Under the pieces are notes generated by a model. The model was given only the letters and a program-made list of their open reading frames with translations, made no database searches and was not told the origin of the DNA. A DNA stretch of 64,000 bases from Bosea sp. (in: a-proteobacteria) (lineage in GTDB: Bacteria; Pseudomonadota; Alphaproteobacteria; Rhizobiales; Beijerinckiaceae), in contig JAAVVV010000001.1 in assembly GCA_023910605.1 (NCBI GenBank), positions 1,292,698 through 1,356,697 on the forward strand. The letters run 5' to 3'. Shown in pieces: positions 8,353 to 16,237 of the stretch (positions within the stretch are counted from its first letter, which is position 1; every line of letters begins with the position of its first letter). A program made the translations under genes and the position numbers.

Positions 8353-8473
8353 CTAGCAGAACGAGAAGGGGCTGCTTTTCGCAAGCAAAAGTCTCTTCGT
8401 GTGGGCTCGGCAACCCAAAGACAGGGCCGGTTTATTGCGGCGCTCTCGCACACGAGAGCGCCGCAATTTTTTG
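8353..8473 (+). ncRNA. tracrRNA: tracrRNA of the II-C system
   Basis: The plus strand from about 8353 carries TAGCAGAACGAGAA.GGGCTGC, matching the reverse complement of the CRISPR repeat at all but one of 22 positions, then a partly matched CGCAAGC after a bulge. It can therefore pair with most of the 36-nt crRNA repeat. Downstream are a small GGG-loop-CCC hairpin enclosed by GTCT/AGAC pairing (nexus-like) and a 14-bp terminator hairpin followed by six T. Length is about 120 nt. It is transcribed divergently from cas9. This RNA fixes the direction in which the array must be read. The start is inferred from the promoter. Confidence 0.88.
8435..8472 (+). terminator. tracrRNA terminator
   Basis: A perfect 14-bp stem (8435-8448 with 8453-8466, core GCGGCGCTCTCG) has a 4-base loop and is followed by TTTTTT on the plus strand. 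It forms the 3' end of the tracrRNA. The truncated IS30 copy begins only six bases beyond. Confidence 0.9.
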
Positions 8474-8477
8474 TGTG

Positions 8478-8723
8478 GGCGGTCTCAAATCTGAAGTGCA
8501 TCACCGAGTTTCGATAGCTCAATCATAAAGACTTCCTCGGGTGTTTGGAAGCCGAGGACGGCGCGCGGTCTGGTGTTGAGGCTGTGGGCGATCCTGTCGA
8601 GATCACGCTGGCTGTAGATCGACAGGTCGATGCCCTTGGGCAGGTACTGCCGGACGAGGCCATTGAGGTTCTCGTTGGACGGCCTCTGCCAGGGGCTGTG
8701 CGGATCGCAGAAGTAGACCGGCA
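8478..8723 (-). pseudogene. IS30-family 3' remnant, second copy
   Basis: Positions 8478-8723 repeat 349-594 with only about three substitutions and include the same terminal inverted repeat and the C-terminal end of the transposase (..[14 protein letters not shown]). The copy is cut at 8723, exactly where the IS256-type element begins. Near identity to the first copy implies recent duplication within the same genome. The same orientation makes the pair a direct repeat around the whole CRISPR-Cas locus. Confidence 0.9.
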
Positions 8724-10156
8724 GGTCGTGTCCCGGTTCGTGGTGTAGCTTCTGACCACTGACCGCTATCGGGGTTGGCCCGGGCGGTTGATGTCAGGCG
8801 GCCACAGCGGGCATGCTGACGAGGGGATCATCGCTCATTGTGGCCAGAGTTTCCAGTGTCATGTAGCGGGTTCGCTGGACAGCCCATTCATCGTTCTGCT
8901 CAAGCAGGATGGCGCCGACGAGGCGGGTGATGGCGGCCTCGTTGGGAAAGATTCCGACCACGTCTGTCCTGCGTTTGATCTCGCCGTTGAGGCGTTCCAG
9001 TGGATTGGTGCTGTGCAGCTTCGTCGCGGTGCTGGGCTGGGAAGCTCATATAGGCGAGCACGTCAGGCTCGGCGCCGTCCATCAGAACGGCAAGCCTGGG
9101 CAGCTTCGGCCTGAGCTGATCGGCAACGGCGCGCCACTGCCTGGTGGCATTCACCGCATCATCCTGCGCGAAGGCGGTGGCGATGAAGGCGGAGACGACA
9201 CGCCTGCCGCTCTTGCCGGCATGGGCCAGAGCATTACGCATGAAGTGAACCCGGCAGCGTTGCCATGTGGCGGTGAGAACCTTCGAGACGGCGGCCTTCG
9301 ATGCCCTCGTGCGCATCTGAGACGACGAGCTTGACGCCGCGCAGGCCCCGGCGGGCGAAGCTTGCGCAGGAAGTCGGTCCAGAAGGTCTCCGCCTCGGAT
9401 GGGCCGATATCCATGCCCAGAACTTCGCGGCGACCGTCGGCATTGACGCCCACGGCCACCGTGACGGCGACGGAGACGATACGGCCGTTCTGCCGGACCT
9501 TCACATAGGTCGCGTCGATCCACAGATAGGGCCAAGTCACCCTCGATAGGCCGGTCGAGGAAGGCCTTGCACCCGCTCGTCGATCTCCTCGCATAGGCCG
9601 CGAGACCTGGCTTTTCGATATCCCGCTCATGCCCATCGCCTTGACCAGATCGTCCACCGAGCGGGTCGAGACGCCCTGGATGTAGGCTTCCTGGATCACC
9701 GCCGTCAGCGCCTTCTCCGCCATGCGGCGCGGCTCCAGAAAACCGGGGAAGTAGGTGCCCTTCCTCAGCTTCGGGATGCGTAGCTCCACGGTCCCGGCCC
9801 GCGTCTCCCAGTCCCTGTCGCGGTAGCCGTTGCGCTGGGCAAGCCTGAGCACGCTCTTCTCGCCATGAGCCGCCCCGGTCCGCGCGCCCACCTCCAGCTC
9901 CATCAGCCGCTCGGCGGCAAGGCCGATCATATCCCGCAGGATATCCGCGTCGGGGGTCTTCTCCACCAGCGTGCGAAGGTTCATCATGTCGTCGGTCATT
10001 GGTCTTCCTCGGGGTTGGACGGTTGTCGCAAACCCGAGCCTCGCCCGAAGAACGATCAATGGCCACCGCCATCATCCCGGCTACTACGGCGCTGTTGACG
10101 GCGCGCAGCCGGGACGATGGCTACAGTCAAGCTACACCACGTACCGGGACGCCACC
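8724..10156 (-). mobile_element. IS256-family insertion sequence, decayed
   Basis: Ends match as inverted repeats of about 28 bp: 8724-8751 on the plus strand and 10129-10156 on the minus strand share GTCCCGGT.CGTGGTGTAGCTT. Size 1433 bp is usual for the family. No 8-9 bp target duplication is visible, consistent with later deletion, since the left flank is a broken IS30 copy. Related fragments occur at 23025-23230 and 39940-40110. Confidence 0.8.
8794..9999 (-). pseudogene. IS256-family transposase, several frameshifts
   Basis: Starts with ATG at 9999 ([20 protein letters not shown]) after an AGGAAG ribosome binding site. The N-terminal half is intact through [20 protein letters not shown] and [16 protein letters not shown]. 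The frame then breaks near 9590, again near 9340 and near 9040, although each segment remains recognisable: [19 protein letters not shown], then [17 protein letters not shown], then PKLPRLAVLMDGAEPDVLAY. The end would be MPAVAA at 8794. A complete protein would be about 400 residues. It cannot produce an active transposase. Confidence 0.85.
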
Positions 10157-10167
10157 GGACAGAGAGA

Positions 10168-10229
10168 GTTCGCTTTCCTTGGAGCCGCCTTCGCACAAGC
10201 GAAGGAAGGCGGCGAGAAGGAAAGCGGAC
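10168..10229. repeat. Long imperfect palindrome (62-bp hairpin)
   Basis: The arms GTTCGCTTTCCTT (10168-10180) and AAGGAAAGCGGAC (10217-10229) pair completely if one G-U is allowed. Inside them GCCGCCTTCGC pairs with GCGAAGGAAGGCGGC around a 4-base loop. A further copy of GCTTTCCTT follows at about 10236-10244. It lies between the IS256 right end and the stop codon of the AlbA_2 gene, so it could act as that gene's transcript-end structure, or be a small palindromic mobile element. Confidence 0.6.
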
Positions 10230-10261
10230 GAACGGGCTTTCCTTGGTGAGCAGGAGCAACT

Positions 10262-11788
10262 TCACTTCGCGGCAGCGAAGAACATTTCGTCTACCCGGCA
10301 AGCCGCTTTGAAAACGGTTCCGAGTGCGTTCATGTCCTGGGCGGCGAGGGCCATTTCACGACATTGTGCCAGTGCTGCAATGGCGTCTTGCAGGCTGGCT
10401 TTCGTGGTCTTCGAACCTGCAATCCCTTGGCAGAAACATGAGACGTCCACGGCAGCCGAAGGCGTCTTGATAACGCCATCCTGAAATTCTTTCACGTGGG
10501 ATGCGGCCTTTTGCGTGACAGTCTTCGTGAATGCGGGCTGCTTCCCTTCAAGTCGAGCAATGACATTTGCCTTCTTGTTGTGCTGCGACGTTTCGAGCTT
10601 CGTTAATTCCGCAATGATTTCGGCGGTAGTCTTTCCCGAGAGATTCGCAAAGTAGTGCAGCGGGAGCCACTTGCGCGGCTGGCTGACAGCCGCTCGAATG
10701 TATTCCAACGGCTCGGCAACTGCGTTTTGATCCAAGAAAGCAGACAGAATGTCTTCTTGCGAGATTGCCTTCGGAACCAGCTTCGCTTGTGCCTCTTGTA
10801 TGACGTTGACCGGCTTGACCTCACCCATGAGCTTCAGCGCTGGCGCGCCATTGACTTCGTCGAACTGGCCTTCGCGAATGAAATTGATCTGCTTTGCAAG
10901 CTCTTCGTCGATCAGGATTTCTCGGCCATCGGCTGCAAGGACATTCTTGTCAGTGTCCAGAATCAGGGCTTTGGCCGTTCCGATAGTAGCGATTTTCCCT
11001 GCCGCTTCGGCAAGCGCCATGCGGGCTCGGCGGTCGCGCTCTTCAAGCATCGACCGAAGGTCAGCGAACTTGATGCGGGCTGATTGTCCAGCGTAGCGGA
11101 AAAGGATGTCTCCTTCACAAAGCTCTCCCTTTCCTCCTCCATCGCGACACACGATAACGGGCCGGTCCGGGTGCAGATCGACGTGAATAAATCCAACGGT
11201 CAGGCCGTCGAGCACGAATGACCCTTTGGCGGTGATCCTTGGCGTCGGGGCGAGATGTGTCTTGGCCTTGTCGATCAGTCTGGCGATATCGAACCCATCG
11301 AAATCGCCATTTATCCCGGTGGCGATGCAGTCAGCATTCGAAACGCCAAGAAAGACATAGCCGCCCCGGTTGTTCGACAAAGCGGCAATCGCTCGGAGCA
11401 AGCCAAAGATGTTCTTCGCGTCAAACTCTTGCTTGCACTCATGCTGATCGGTTTCGCCGTCATGCAACTTCCATCGTCCGTCTGGCAGCTTGGCGAATAG
11501 GGCGCGTGCCAAGTCGGTTCGGCTGAGCGGTGTGGAAGGCGTCGCCTCGGGCACAGCAACTCCAACGGCTGAAGGTTTGAACAATGACAAGAAAGCTGCA
11601 AGCTCGGCATCCGTGGAGGCTGCAACGTTTGGTCCGTAGGAGCCGTCGCGAATTTGCGTGATGCGCCCGGAATTCACCGGGCGGTCCTGCCGGTTGAAAT
11701 AGAACTGGATATCCCTGTTTTTCATCTTTCGGGCGAGCATCGCCCTAATGAGGCTGATTTCCTCGTCGGTGATGCTACGTTTCGGCAT
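10262..11788 (-). CDS. AlbA_2 (Schlafen-type) domain protein with N-terminal HTH
   Basis: 508 residues from MPKRSITDEEISLIRAML; an in-frame ATG ten codons earlier is less likely. Residues 1-50 look like a small helix-turn-helix (RDIQFYFNRQDRPVNSGRIT). Residues about 110-240 contain the AlbA_2 signature: the Glu/Lys pair in HECKQEFD, then LLRAIAALSNNRGGYVFLGV and HVDLHPDRPVIV. AlbA_2 proteins bind nucleic acid or nucleotide and occur in many defence-associated and regulatory contexts. The C-terminal half (helical, SQPRKWLPLHYFANLSGKT) is not recognised. The gene is intact and single, sitting between decayed insertion sequences next to CRISPR-Cas, so an anti-phage role is plausible but inferred. 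Confidence 0.7.
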   Translation of the reverse strand: MPKRSITDEEISLIRAMLARKMKNRDIQFYFNRQDRPVNSGRITQIRDGSYGPNVAASTDAELAAFLSLFKPSAVGVAVPEATPSTPLSRTDLARALFAKLPDGRWKLHDGETDQHECKQEFDAKNIFGLLRAIAALSNNRGGYVFLGVSNADCIATGINGDFDGFDIARLIDKAKTHLAPTPRITAKGSFVLDGLTVGFIHVDLHPDRPVIVCRDGGGKGELCEGDILFRYAGQSARIKFADLRSMLEERDRRARMALAEAAGKIATIGTAKALILDTDKNVLAADGREILIDEELAKQINFIREGQFDEVNGAPALKLMGEVKPVNVIQEAQAKLVPKAISQEDILSAFLDQNAVAEPLEYIRAAVSQPRKWLPLHYFANLSGKTTAEIIAELTKLETSQHNKKANVIARLEGKQPAFTKTVTQKAASHVKEFQDGVIKTPSAAVDVSCFCQGIAGSKTTKASLQDAIAALAQCREMALAAQDMNALGTVFKAACRVDEMFFAAAK

Positions 11789-11857
11789 GTTATTGCGCTG
11801 CCTCGGATGCAATCGCATTGAACCACCCCCGGTTTGCCGGAGGCGGATTGTGTCAAG

Positions 11858-12064
11858 TTATGCGGCCATGGCTGGTTCGTCCAGCATAGCGTAATAGCGT
11901 GCCTCGGCTTCGGCGGGTGGGATGTCGCCGATGGGCCGCATCAGTCGGCGATGATTGAACCAGTCGACCCATTCGAGTGTGGCAAACTCGACAGCTTCGA
12001 ATGACTTCCAAGGGCCGCGTCGGTGGATGACCTCGGCCTTGTAAAGCCCGTTGATGGTCATCAT
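11858..12064 (-). pseudogene. IS3-family transposase, C-terminal remnant
   Basis: The last about 66 codons read TINGLYKAEVIHRRGPWKSF, then FATLEWVDWFNHRRL, IGDIPPAEAEARYY and a stop at 11858. This is the standard C-terminus of IS3-group integrase-type transposases, including the final catalytic-domain helix. The N-terminal two thirds are missing. Upstream sequence to 12242 is a low-complexity GC-rich stretch with a repeated AAGGCTGGGG-like unit and no recognisable gene. Confidence 0.85.
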
Positions 12065-12242
12065 TCGCCGGGCCTCGCCGAAGACGTCCTCCAGGCGTGC
12101 CGCCCGCCCACCTTCGCGCGCGCGGGCCACCTCCCCAGCCTTGCCACCGCCCCAGCCTTGCCGTCGCCCCAGCCTTCCACGACCGACCCCGCACCGGCCA
12201 CCACCACCGACTTGCCGGCGGAGATGGCCAGCGCATCCGGCC

Positions 12243-13091
12243 TCAGCCCAGGAACTCCGCAACGACGCGGTTGAACTTCTCGGGGTTCTCCATGAACATG
12301 AAATGCGATCCGCCCTCGTCGCCCTCAAAGATCACAGAGCGTCCGTTCGGCATCTGCTCTGCCTGCCAGACCACGGAGGACCAGGGCACAAGGCTGAGCT
12401 TGCCGCCGATGCACAGCGCAGGCAGGTTGATCCGCGCCATCACGTCGCGCCAGTCGTTGCCCACATGGTCGACCACCAGTTCCGCCGCTTTGTCGCGCGG
12501 CATCTCCATGTTCAGCGCTATGCTGGCCGTTATCATATCCCTGGGGCAATCGGGGGTGAACATGCCGGTGATAAACCCCGAGGTGACGGAACCATCGGCA
12601 TCGGCGGCCAGCGCCAGCGCAGTGCCATAGGTCGCTTCGGGCGTAAAGATCGCCCCGGCTTGGGCACGCGTCTCGTCGTTGAGCACCGGGTTGTTCGACA
12701 GCGAGGGGGGTTCGTCGACGAAAACGAACCGGTCGATCCGCTCGGCGCCAAAGAGGTCATAAAGACCCCACAGAACCGAACAGCCCATCGAATGGCCCAT
12801 CATCACCGCCCCATTCAGATCCAGCGCCTCCATCACGTCGCGCACGTCCTTAGACAAGCGATAGACGCGATAGCCAAAAGCGGCATTCTCGGAGGCGCCA
12901 TGGCCGCGCAGGTCGATCGCGATAACGCGGTGCGTCCTGGAGAAATGGTTGATCTGGTGGGCCCATTGCGCTGCTGTCTGCGACCAGCCGTGCACCATGA
13001 CAAAGGGCTTGCCCTCGCCCGCCTCAAGGTAACTCAGCGTCACGCCGTCGCTTGTCTTGATCTGCCGTCTTGTCGCCTTCGTCACTAACAT
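12243..13091 (-). CDS. Alpha/beta hydrolase
   Basis: 282 residues starting MLVTKATRRQIKTSDGVTLS, with AGGGGG upstream. Longer upstream readings extend through the I-E CRISPR relic and are spurious. The fold is shown by FVMVHGWSQTAAQW (oxyanion loop), RVIAIDLRGHGAS and the nucleophile elbow GHSMGCS. A late histidine is in EGGSHFMFMENPEKF and an acidic residue in the INLPALCIGGKLS region. Cytoplasmic, no signal peptide. It resembles chloroperoxidase/esterase-type hydrolases, but substrate cannot be assigned. It stands alone, flanked by mobile remnants. Confidence 0.85.
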   Translation of the reverse strand: MLVTKATRRQIKTSDGVTLSYLEAGEGKPFVMVHGWSQTAAQWAHQINHFSRTHRVIAIDLRGHGASENAAFGYRVYRLSKDVRDVMEALDLNGAVMMGHSMGCSVLWGLYDLFGAERIDRFVFVDEPPSLSNNPVLNDETRAQAGAIFTPEATYGTALALAADADGSVTSGFITGMFTPDCPRDMITASIALNMEMPRDKAAELVVDHVGNDWRDVMARINLPALCIGGKLSLVPWSSVVWQAEQMPNGRSVIFEGDEGGSHFMFMENPEKFNRVVAEFLG

Positions 13092-13376
13092 CCCTGTTTC
13101 CCCCTGATATGTCGGTCGTTGTGTAGACCTCGGAATTATCCTGCCCTCTGGCCTCGTGTCCAGTGCAACTGCTGCCCGGTTTGCTCCGGGAAGTTGAAGC
13201 TGCCCGATTGCCGGCGCGCCCGGCCCGCGTGCCGGTTTGGCGCGGCAAGCCGGAAACCCCGCCAGCCGGCGGTCCAACATATGGAACCCGATCACGCCGG
13301 AGGGCTCAGAAGGGCCGACCGACGCACCCAGGGGGCAGGGGCTCCAGCTGCGGGGGACGATGAACTCATGCTGCAC

Positions 13377-13466
13377 CGGTTCATCCCCACGGGCGTAGGG
13401 AACACGCAAAGTTCAGCAAGTCGCTCATTGCGCTGGGCAGCTCATCCCCACGGGCGTGCCCAGCCG
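13377..13466. CRISPR. Vestigial type I-E-like CRISPR: two repeats, one spacer
   Basis: Positions 13377-13405 form a 29-bp unit beginning CGGTTCATCCCCACGGGCGT and ending GGGAACAC, the classic I-E repeat form with a CCCCACG/CGTAGGG stem. After a 32-bp spacer (13406-13437), a second 29-bp unit at 13438-13466 keeps TCATCCCCACGGGCGT but has a degenerate 3' third, as terminal repeats do. Geometry (29/32) is exactly I-E and unrelated to the 36-bp II-C repeat. No I-E cas genes are in the window. The 285 bp between this and the hydrolase start contain GC-rich inverted repeats and no gene. Confidence 0.75.
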
Positions 13467-13660
13467 CTTGTCAAGTTATACATGCACATAGACTGATCGT
13501 CGCGACGAATTGGGCGCAACGCTCCCTATGGGTCAGACAGAAAGAAGGCACTTGACCGCAGGGTCGTTCCACATATGAGAACCCTCTATTCCAGCAAAGC
13601 TGAACCTGCTCAAGGATTTCCGTGTGCGGGCGTCCATAATGGAACCGATGGAGGTTCCCG

Positions 13661-13742
13661 ATGGCACGACGCAAATCCCCCCCGCATTCCTGACGCGCTT
13701 CTGGGCCAGCTTTTGTCTGGAGCTGATCCCAGAACGGCCTTC
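13661..13742 (+). pseudogene. IS256-type transposase, N-terminal remnant
   Basis: On the plus strand, ATG at 13661 begins MARRKSP and, after a shift in the run of C, continues IPDALLGQLLSGADPRTAF. That is the usual start of another IS256-group transposase (IPDALLDQLLAGADPKTAF type). The sequence stops matching near 13742, where a different insertion-sequence end follows. Only about 28 codons remain. Confidence 0.65.
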
Positions 13743-13749
13743 GCTCGGT

Positions 13750-13815
13750 GGAAAGCCATCACCGCCGTGCCTGATAACGGGATCGGTTGCAGGCCCTTTT
13801 GCGGACCGCAGACAT
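13750..13815 (+). repeat. Insertion-sequence end, copy A
   Basis: About 65 bp starting GGAAAGCCATCACCGCC and ending GCGGACCGCAGA match, with indels, the minus strand of 19499-19563. The longer copy at 19.5 kb encodes the C-terminal end of a transposase-like product (..RLRAFAHWKAITAS). The two copies face each other and bracket the cytochrome/PQQ block. Confidence 0.55.
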
Positions 13816-13839
13816 CAAGCTGACAACGCCTTCAGCATA

Positions 13840-14154
13840 TCACGGCTTTTGCGCAAGGATCCACTTGACGATCGCTTCAGACTCATCCGGAGAGACGTTG
13901 GCTTGAGCTGGCATAGGCAGCTGTCCCCACTTGCCACCCCCGCCCTTGATGACCCTTTCGATCAACATGGTGGCCGCGGCTGGATCATCGGCATATCTGG
14001 CTGCAATGGCCTGGAAGGACGGGCCAAGCATTTTCCGTTCGAGATGATGGCATGCACCGCAATTCTTGGCTCTGGTCAATTCCGGGCTGGCCGCAGCCGC
14101 GCCAGACACGAGTACAGCGTAGAGCATGATTACGATGCGACGAGTACAAATCAT
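13840..14154 (-). CDS. Class I c-type cytochrome
   Basis: 104 residues. An N-terminal signal peptide (RRIVIMLYAVLVSGAAAA) targets the periplasm. The haem motif is CGACH in RAKNCGACHHLERKMLGPSF and the likely axial methionine is in GQLPMPAQANVSPDE; the tail VKWILAQKP is typical of cytochrome c-551/c-552. It lies downstream of a PQQ-dependent sugar dehydrogenase on the same strand, 215 bp away, and may be its electron acceptor. That partnership is inferred from position. Confidence 0.9.
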   Translation of the reverse strand: MICTRRIVIMLYAVLVSGAAAASPELTRAKNCGACHHLERKMLGPSFQAIAARYADDPAAATMLIERVIKGGGGKWGQLPMPAQANVSPDESEAIVKWILAQKP

Positions 14155-14318
14155 GGATTTTTCTCCAGATGCGTCGATAATGAGTCTTGCAGATATCTAT
14201 TTCGTCACGCAGGAAGCTGATCGCGCCGAATGAGTTCATGGGCCTGTACGGCAGCCGGATCAGGCGCCGCGACCTCTGATTCACGCGGGCAGGGATAAAC
14301 CGGAACATGAACACAGTT

Positions 14319-14364
14319 GAGAAGGGCCGCATTGCCTGATGAGCAATGCGGCCCTTCTCTTTTT
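14319..14364 (+). terminator. Strong hairpin terminator
   Basis: A perfect 17-bp stem (GAGAAGGGCCGCATTGC at 14319-14335 with its complement at 14343-14359) and a 7-base loop are followed by TTTTT on the plus strand. It sits 5 bp beyond the stop of the minus-strand sugar dehydrogenase. It could also stabilise that transcript's 3' end, although the T-run is on the opposite strand. Confidence 0.7.
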
Positions 14365-14369
14365 CAAGG

Positions 14370-15647
14370 TCAGTTAGCCTTCAACTGGTACACGTCACCT
14401 TGATCGGTGGCGGCATACAGGTGCCCATCCGGGCCCTGCACAACCGAGCGGAAACGTCCCGCTGGCATCGGCAACGATGCTATCGTGCGCGTCGAGGACT
14501 GGCCGTCAGCCGAGATGTTGAGCACGTCGAGGCGGTTCCCGACCGGGGTTCCATGAATGCCGATGCCCATGTAGCCCACGATCATGCGCCCGTTCCAATC
14601 CTTCCACTGAGCTCCGCTCAGGAACGTGCATGATGACATGCCCTGGGAGAGCACCTCATTGTTCCAAGCAGGCTTCATGGCATTCGGATAGGTCTTCGTG
14701 TCGGTCATCGGCATGGCGGCGGCACGTTCTTTGGGGTCCATGGCACCCATTTCATTTGGCGAATAACCGCAGTAGCCATCGGTGCAGTTACCGCGACCTG
14801 CCATATTGGGCCTTGGATCCCATCCGCCGTTTCCACCAGCCACAAGCGCAGTCACTTCATCACTGTGCCAGGGGCCATTTTCTGCAGTGAAGGCCTGGTT
14901 GGTGCCGGGCCGGAAGCATATCCCCTGTGGATTCCGATGCCCATAGGTATAGACGCGGGCATCAAAGCCTTGCGGCGCATTGTTGCCAGGCGCAGCCGCA
15001 CCGTCGCGGTTGATGCGCAGCACCTTGCCAGCGAGTATTGTGGGGCTCTGCGGTCCGGGGCCGCTGTGAGTGTCGCCGGTGGTCACATATAAAAACCCAT
15101 CACCGGGACTGAAACGCAAGCGCCCGCCGTTGTGGGCGCCAGGGTCTCCAAAGGGGTGGCCACTGGCTGCAGGCTTGTAGGCAATGTCCGTCACGATATC
15201 GGTGCGGTTCGACACGCCCGTCATGTCAGCGTTCACCGTGTATCGGACAACCCGGTTGGACGCTGGCGGTGTCATGGTCGAGGCGGAGTACACGTAGACG
15301 AAACGGTTTGTCGCGAAGTCCGGATCGACCGCCACTCCACTCATGCCAGCCTGGCCACTGCAGAACAAGTCGGACGCAGTTGCGGGGAAACCTTTTGAAT
15401 CCTTGATTCCGATCAAGGGGTTTATGGTGCCGGACGGCATACGAACGGACAATCCGCGGCACTTTTCTGTAAAGAACATGGTGCTGTCAGGGAGGAACGC
15501 CATGTCCCATGTCAGATCACGTCCAGTCATGATGCTCGTTGATGTCAGTCCCGGCGTGCCGGATTGGCTTTGGGCTATGCCAGGGGCTCCAAAACTTGCA
15601 GCAGTAAACAGAGCAAAAGGCAGAAATGCCCCAACAAATCTATTCAT
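14370..15647 (-). CDS. PQQ-dependent soluble aldose/sorbosone-type dehydrogenase
   Basis: 425 residues with a signal peptide ending near GIAQSQS. The six-bladed propeller family (GSDH/YliI type) is shown by WDMAFLPDSTMFFTEK, GMSGVAVDPDFATNRFVYVY, GGRLRFSPGDGFLYVTTGD, GKVLRINRDG, YTYGHRNPQGICF and ENGPWHSDEV. The GHRNPQG motif contributes to PQQ and calcium binding. It oxidises sugars in the periplasm using PQQ, which the adjacent pqqABCDE cluster supplies. The linked cytochrome c may take electrons. Sugar specificity cannot be read from sequence. Confidence 0.92.
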   Translation of the reverse strand: MNRFVGAFLPFALFTAASFGAPGIAQSQSGTPGLTSTSIMTGRDLTWDMAFLPDSTMFFTEKCRGLSVRMPSGTINPLIGIKDSKGFPATASDLFCSGQAGMSGVAVDPDFATNRFVYVYSASTMTPPASNRVVRYTVNADMTGVSNRTDIVTDIAYKPAASGHPFGDPGAHNGGRLRFSPGDGFLYVTTGDTHSGPGPQSPTILAGKVLRINRDGAAAPGNNAPQGFDARVYTYGHRNPQGICFRPGTNQAFTAENGPWHSDEVTALVAGGNGGWDPRPNMAGRGNCTDGYCGYSPNEMGAMDPKERAAAMPMTDTKTYPNAMKPAWNNEVLSQGMSSCTFLSGAQWKDWNGRMIVGYMGIGIHGTPVGNRLDVLNISADGQSSTRTIASLPMPAGRFRSVVQGPDGHLYAATDQGDVYQLKAN

Positions 15648-16237
15648 TTATGTCTCCTCCAGTGTTTTTATTGCCAACTCATCTGAAAAACGACTACAGC
15701 ATTTCATGCCAGAGGTCATCCTTCGATGGGCTCAAAAACGTATAATAAAGTCTAACGCTACGCAATCATGAGGTTTTGCATAGCTGCAATTCAGTATGCT
15801 CCTGCAGCCTTCGACCTGCCAAATAGCCGCCGGGCGGCTGAGAAAGCGGACACAAAACAACAAGGCTGCGATCGACTGGACTTCCGTTTAAGGATGATGG
15901 TCTGTCGGGCGCGCCCAGCCTTGACGAGGTGCATCAGCAAAGGCCTGGTCGATTCTGGCGCATTCGGGATCGTGCCACGGAGCCGCATATCGGCCGTCGC
16001 GCGCGCCTGGACCGTCGCCTCTGCGATCATTTTCCGGAGGCCGTCCAGCCCCATGAAAATGGCAGAATCGTCCCTGATCCGCTCCTCGTGTCTGGGGACA
16101 GGCCTCGCTGACGCGAAGCAACTCCCGTTGCGCTCTCGCGCCTTGACCCGAAAAGTGGGGCGGGTCTCCGATCAGGTCACCCGTGTCCCCGGCGGACATG
16201 ATGGGCCAGCATCGGTTGGAAGCCTCAGGTCATGAGG
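15648..16237. other. Intergenic, 590 bp, no gene recognised
   Basis: Contains the presumed promoter of the sugar dehydrogenase (AT-rich stretch around 15735-15760) and, from 15770 to 16235, several overlapping open frames on both strands, none of which resembles a known family. Base composition of this part is coding-like, so it may be a decayed gene. I can support no product. Confidence 0.4.

Noticed and set aside
8343..8376. The repeat-like sequence near cas9 as a stray CRISPR repeat
   Set aside because: Its position next to a promoter, the partial match over the 5' repeat part and the downstream hairpins plus terminator identify it as the tracrRNA anti-repeat.
13377..13409. N-terminal extension MRVPYARGDEP upstream of the alpha/beta hydrolase
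   Set aside because: It is the translated I-E repeat. The hydrolase fold and ribosome binding site support the start at 13091.
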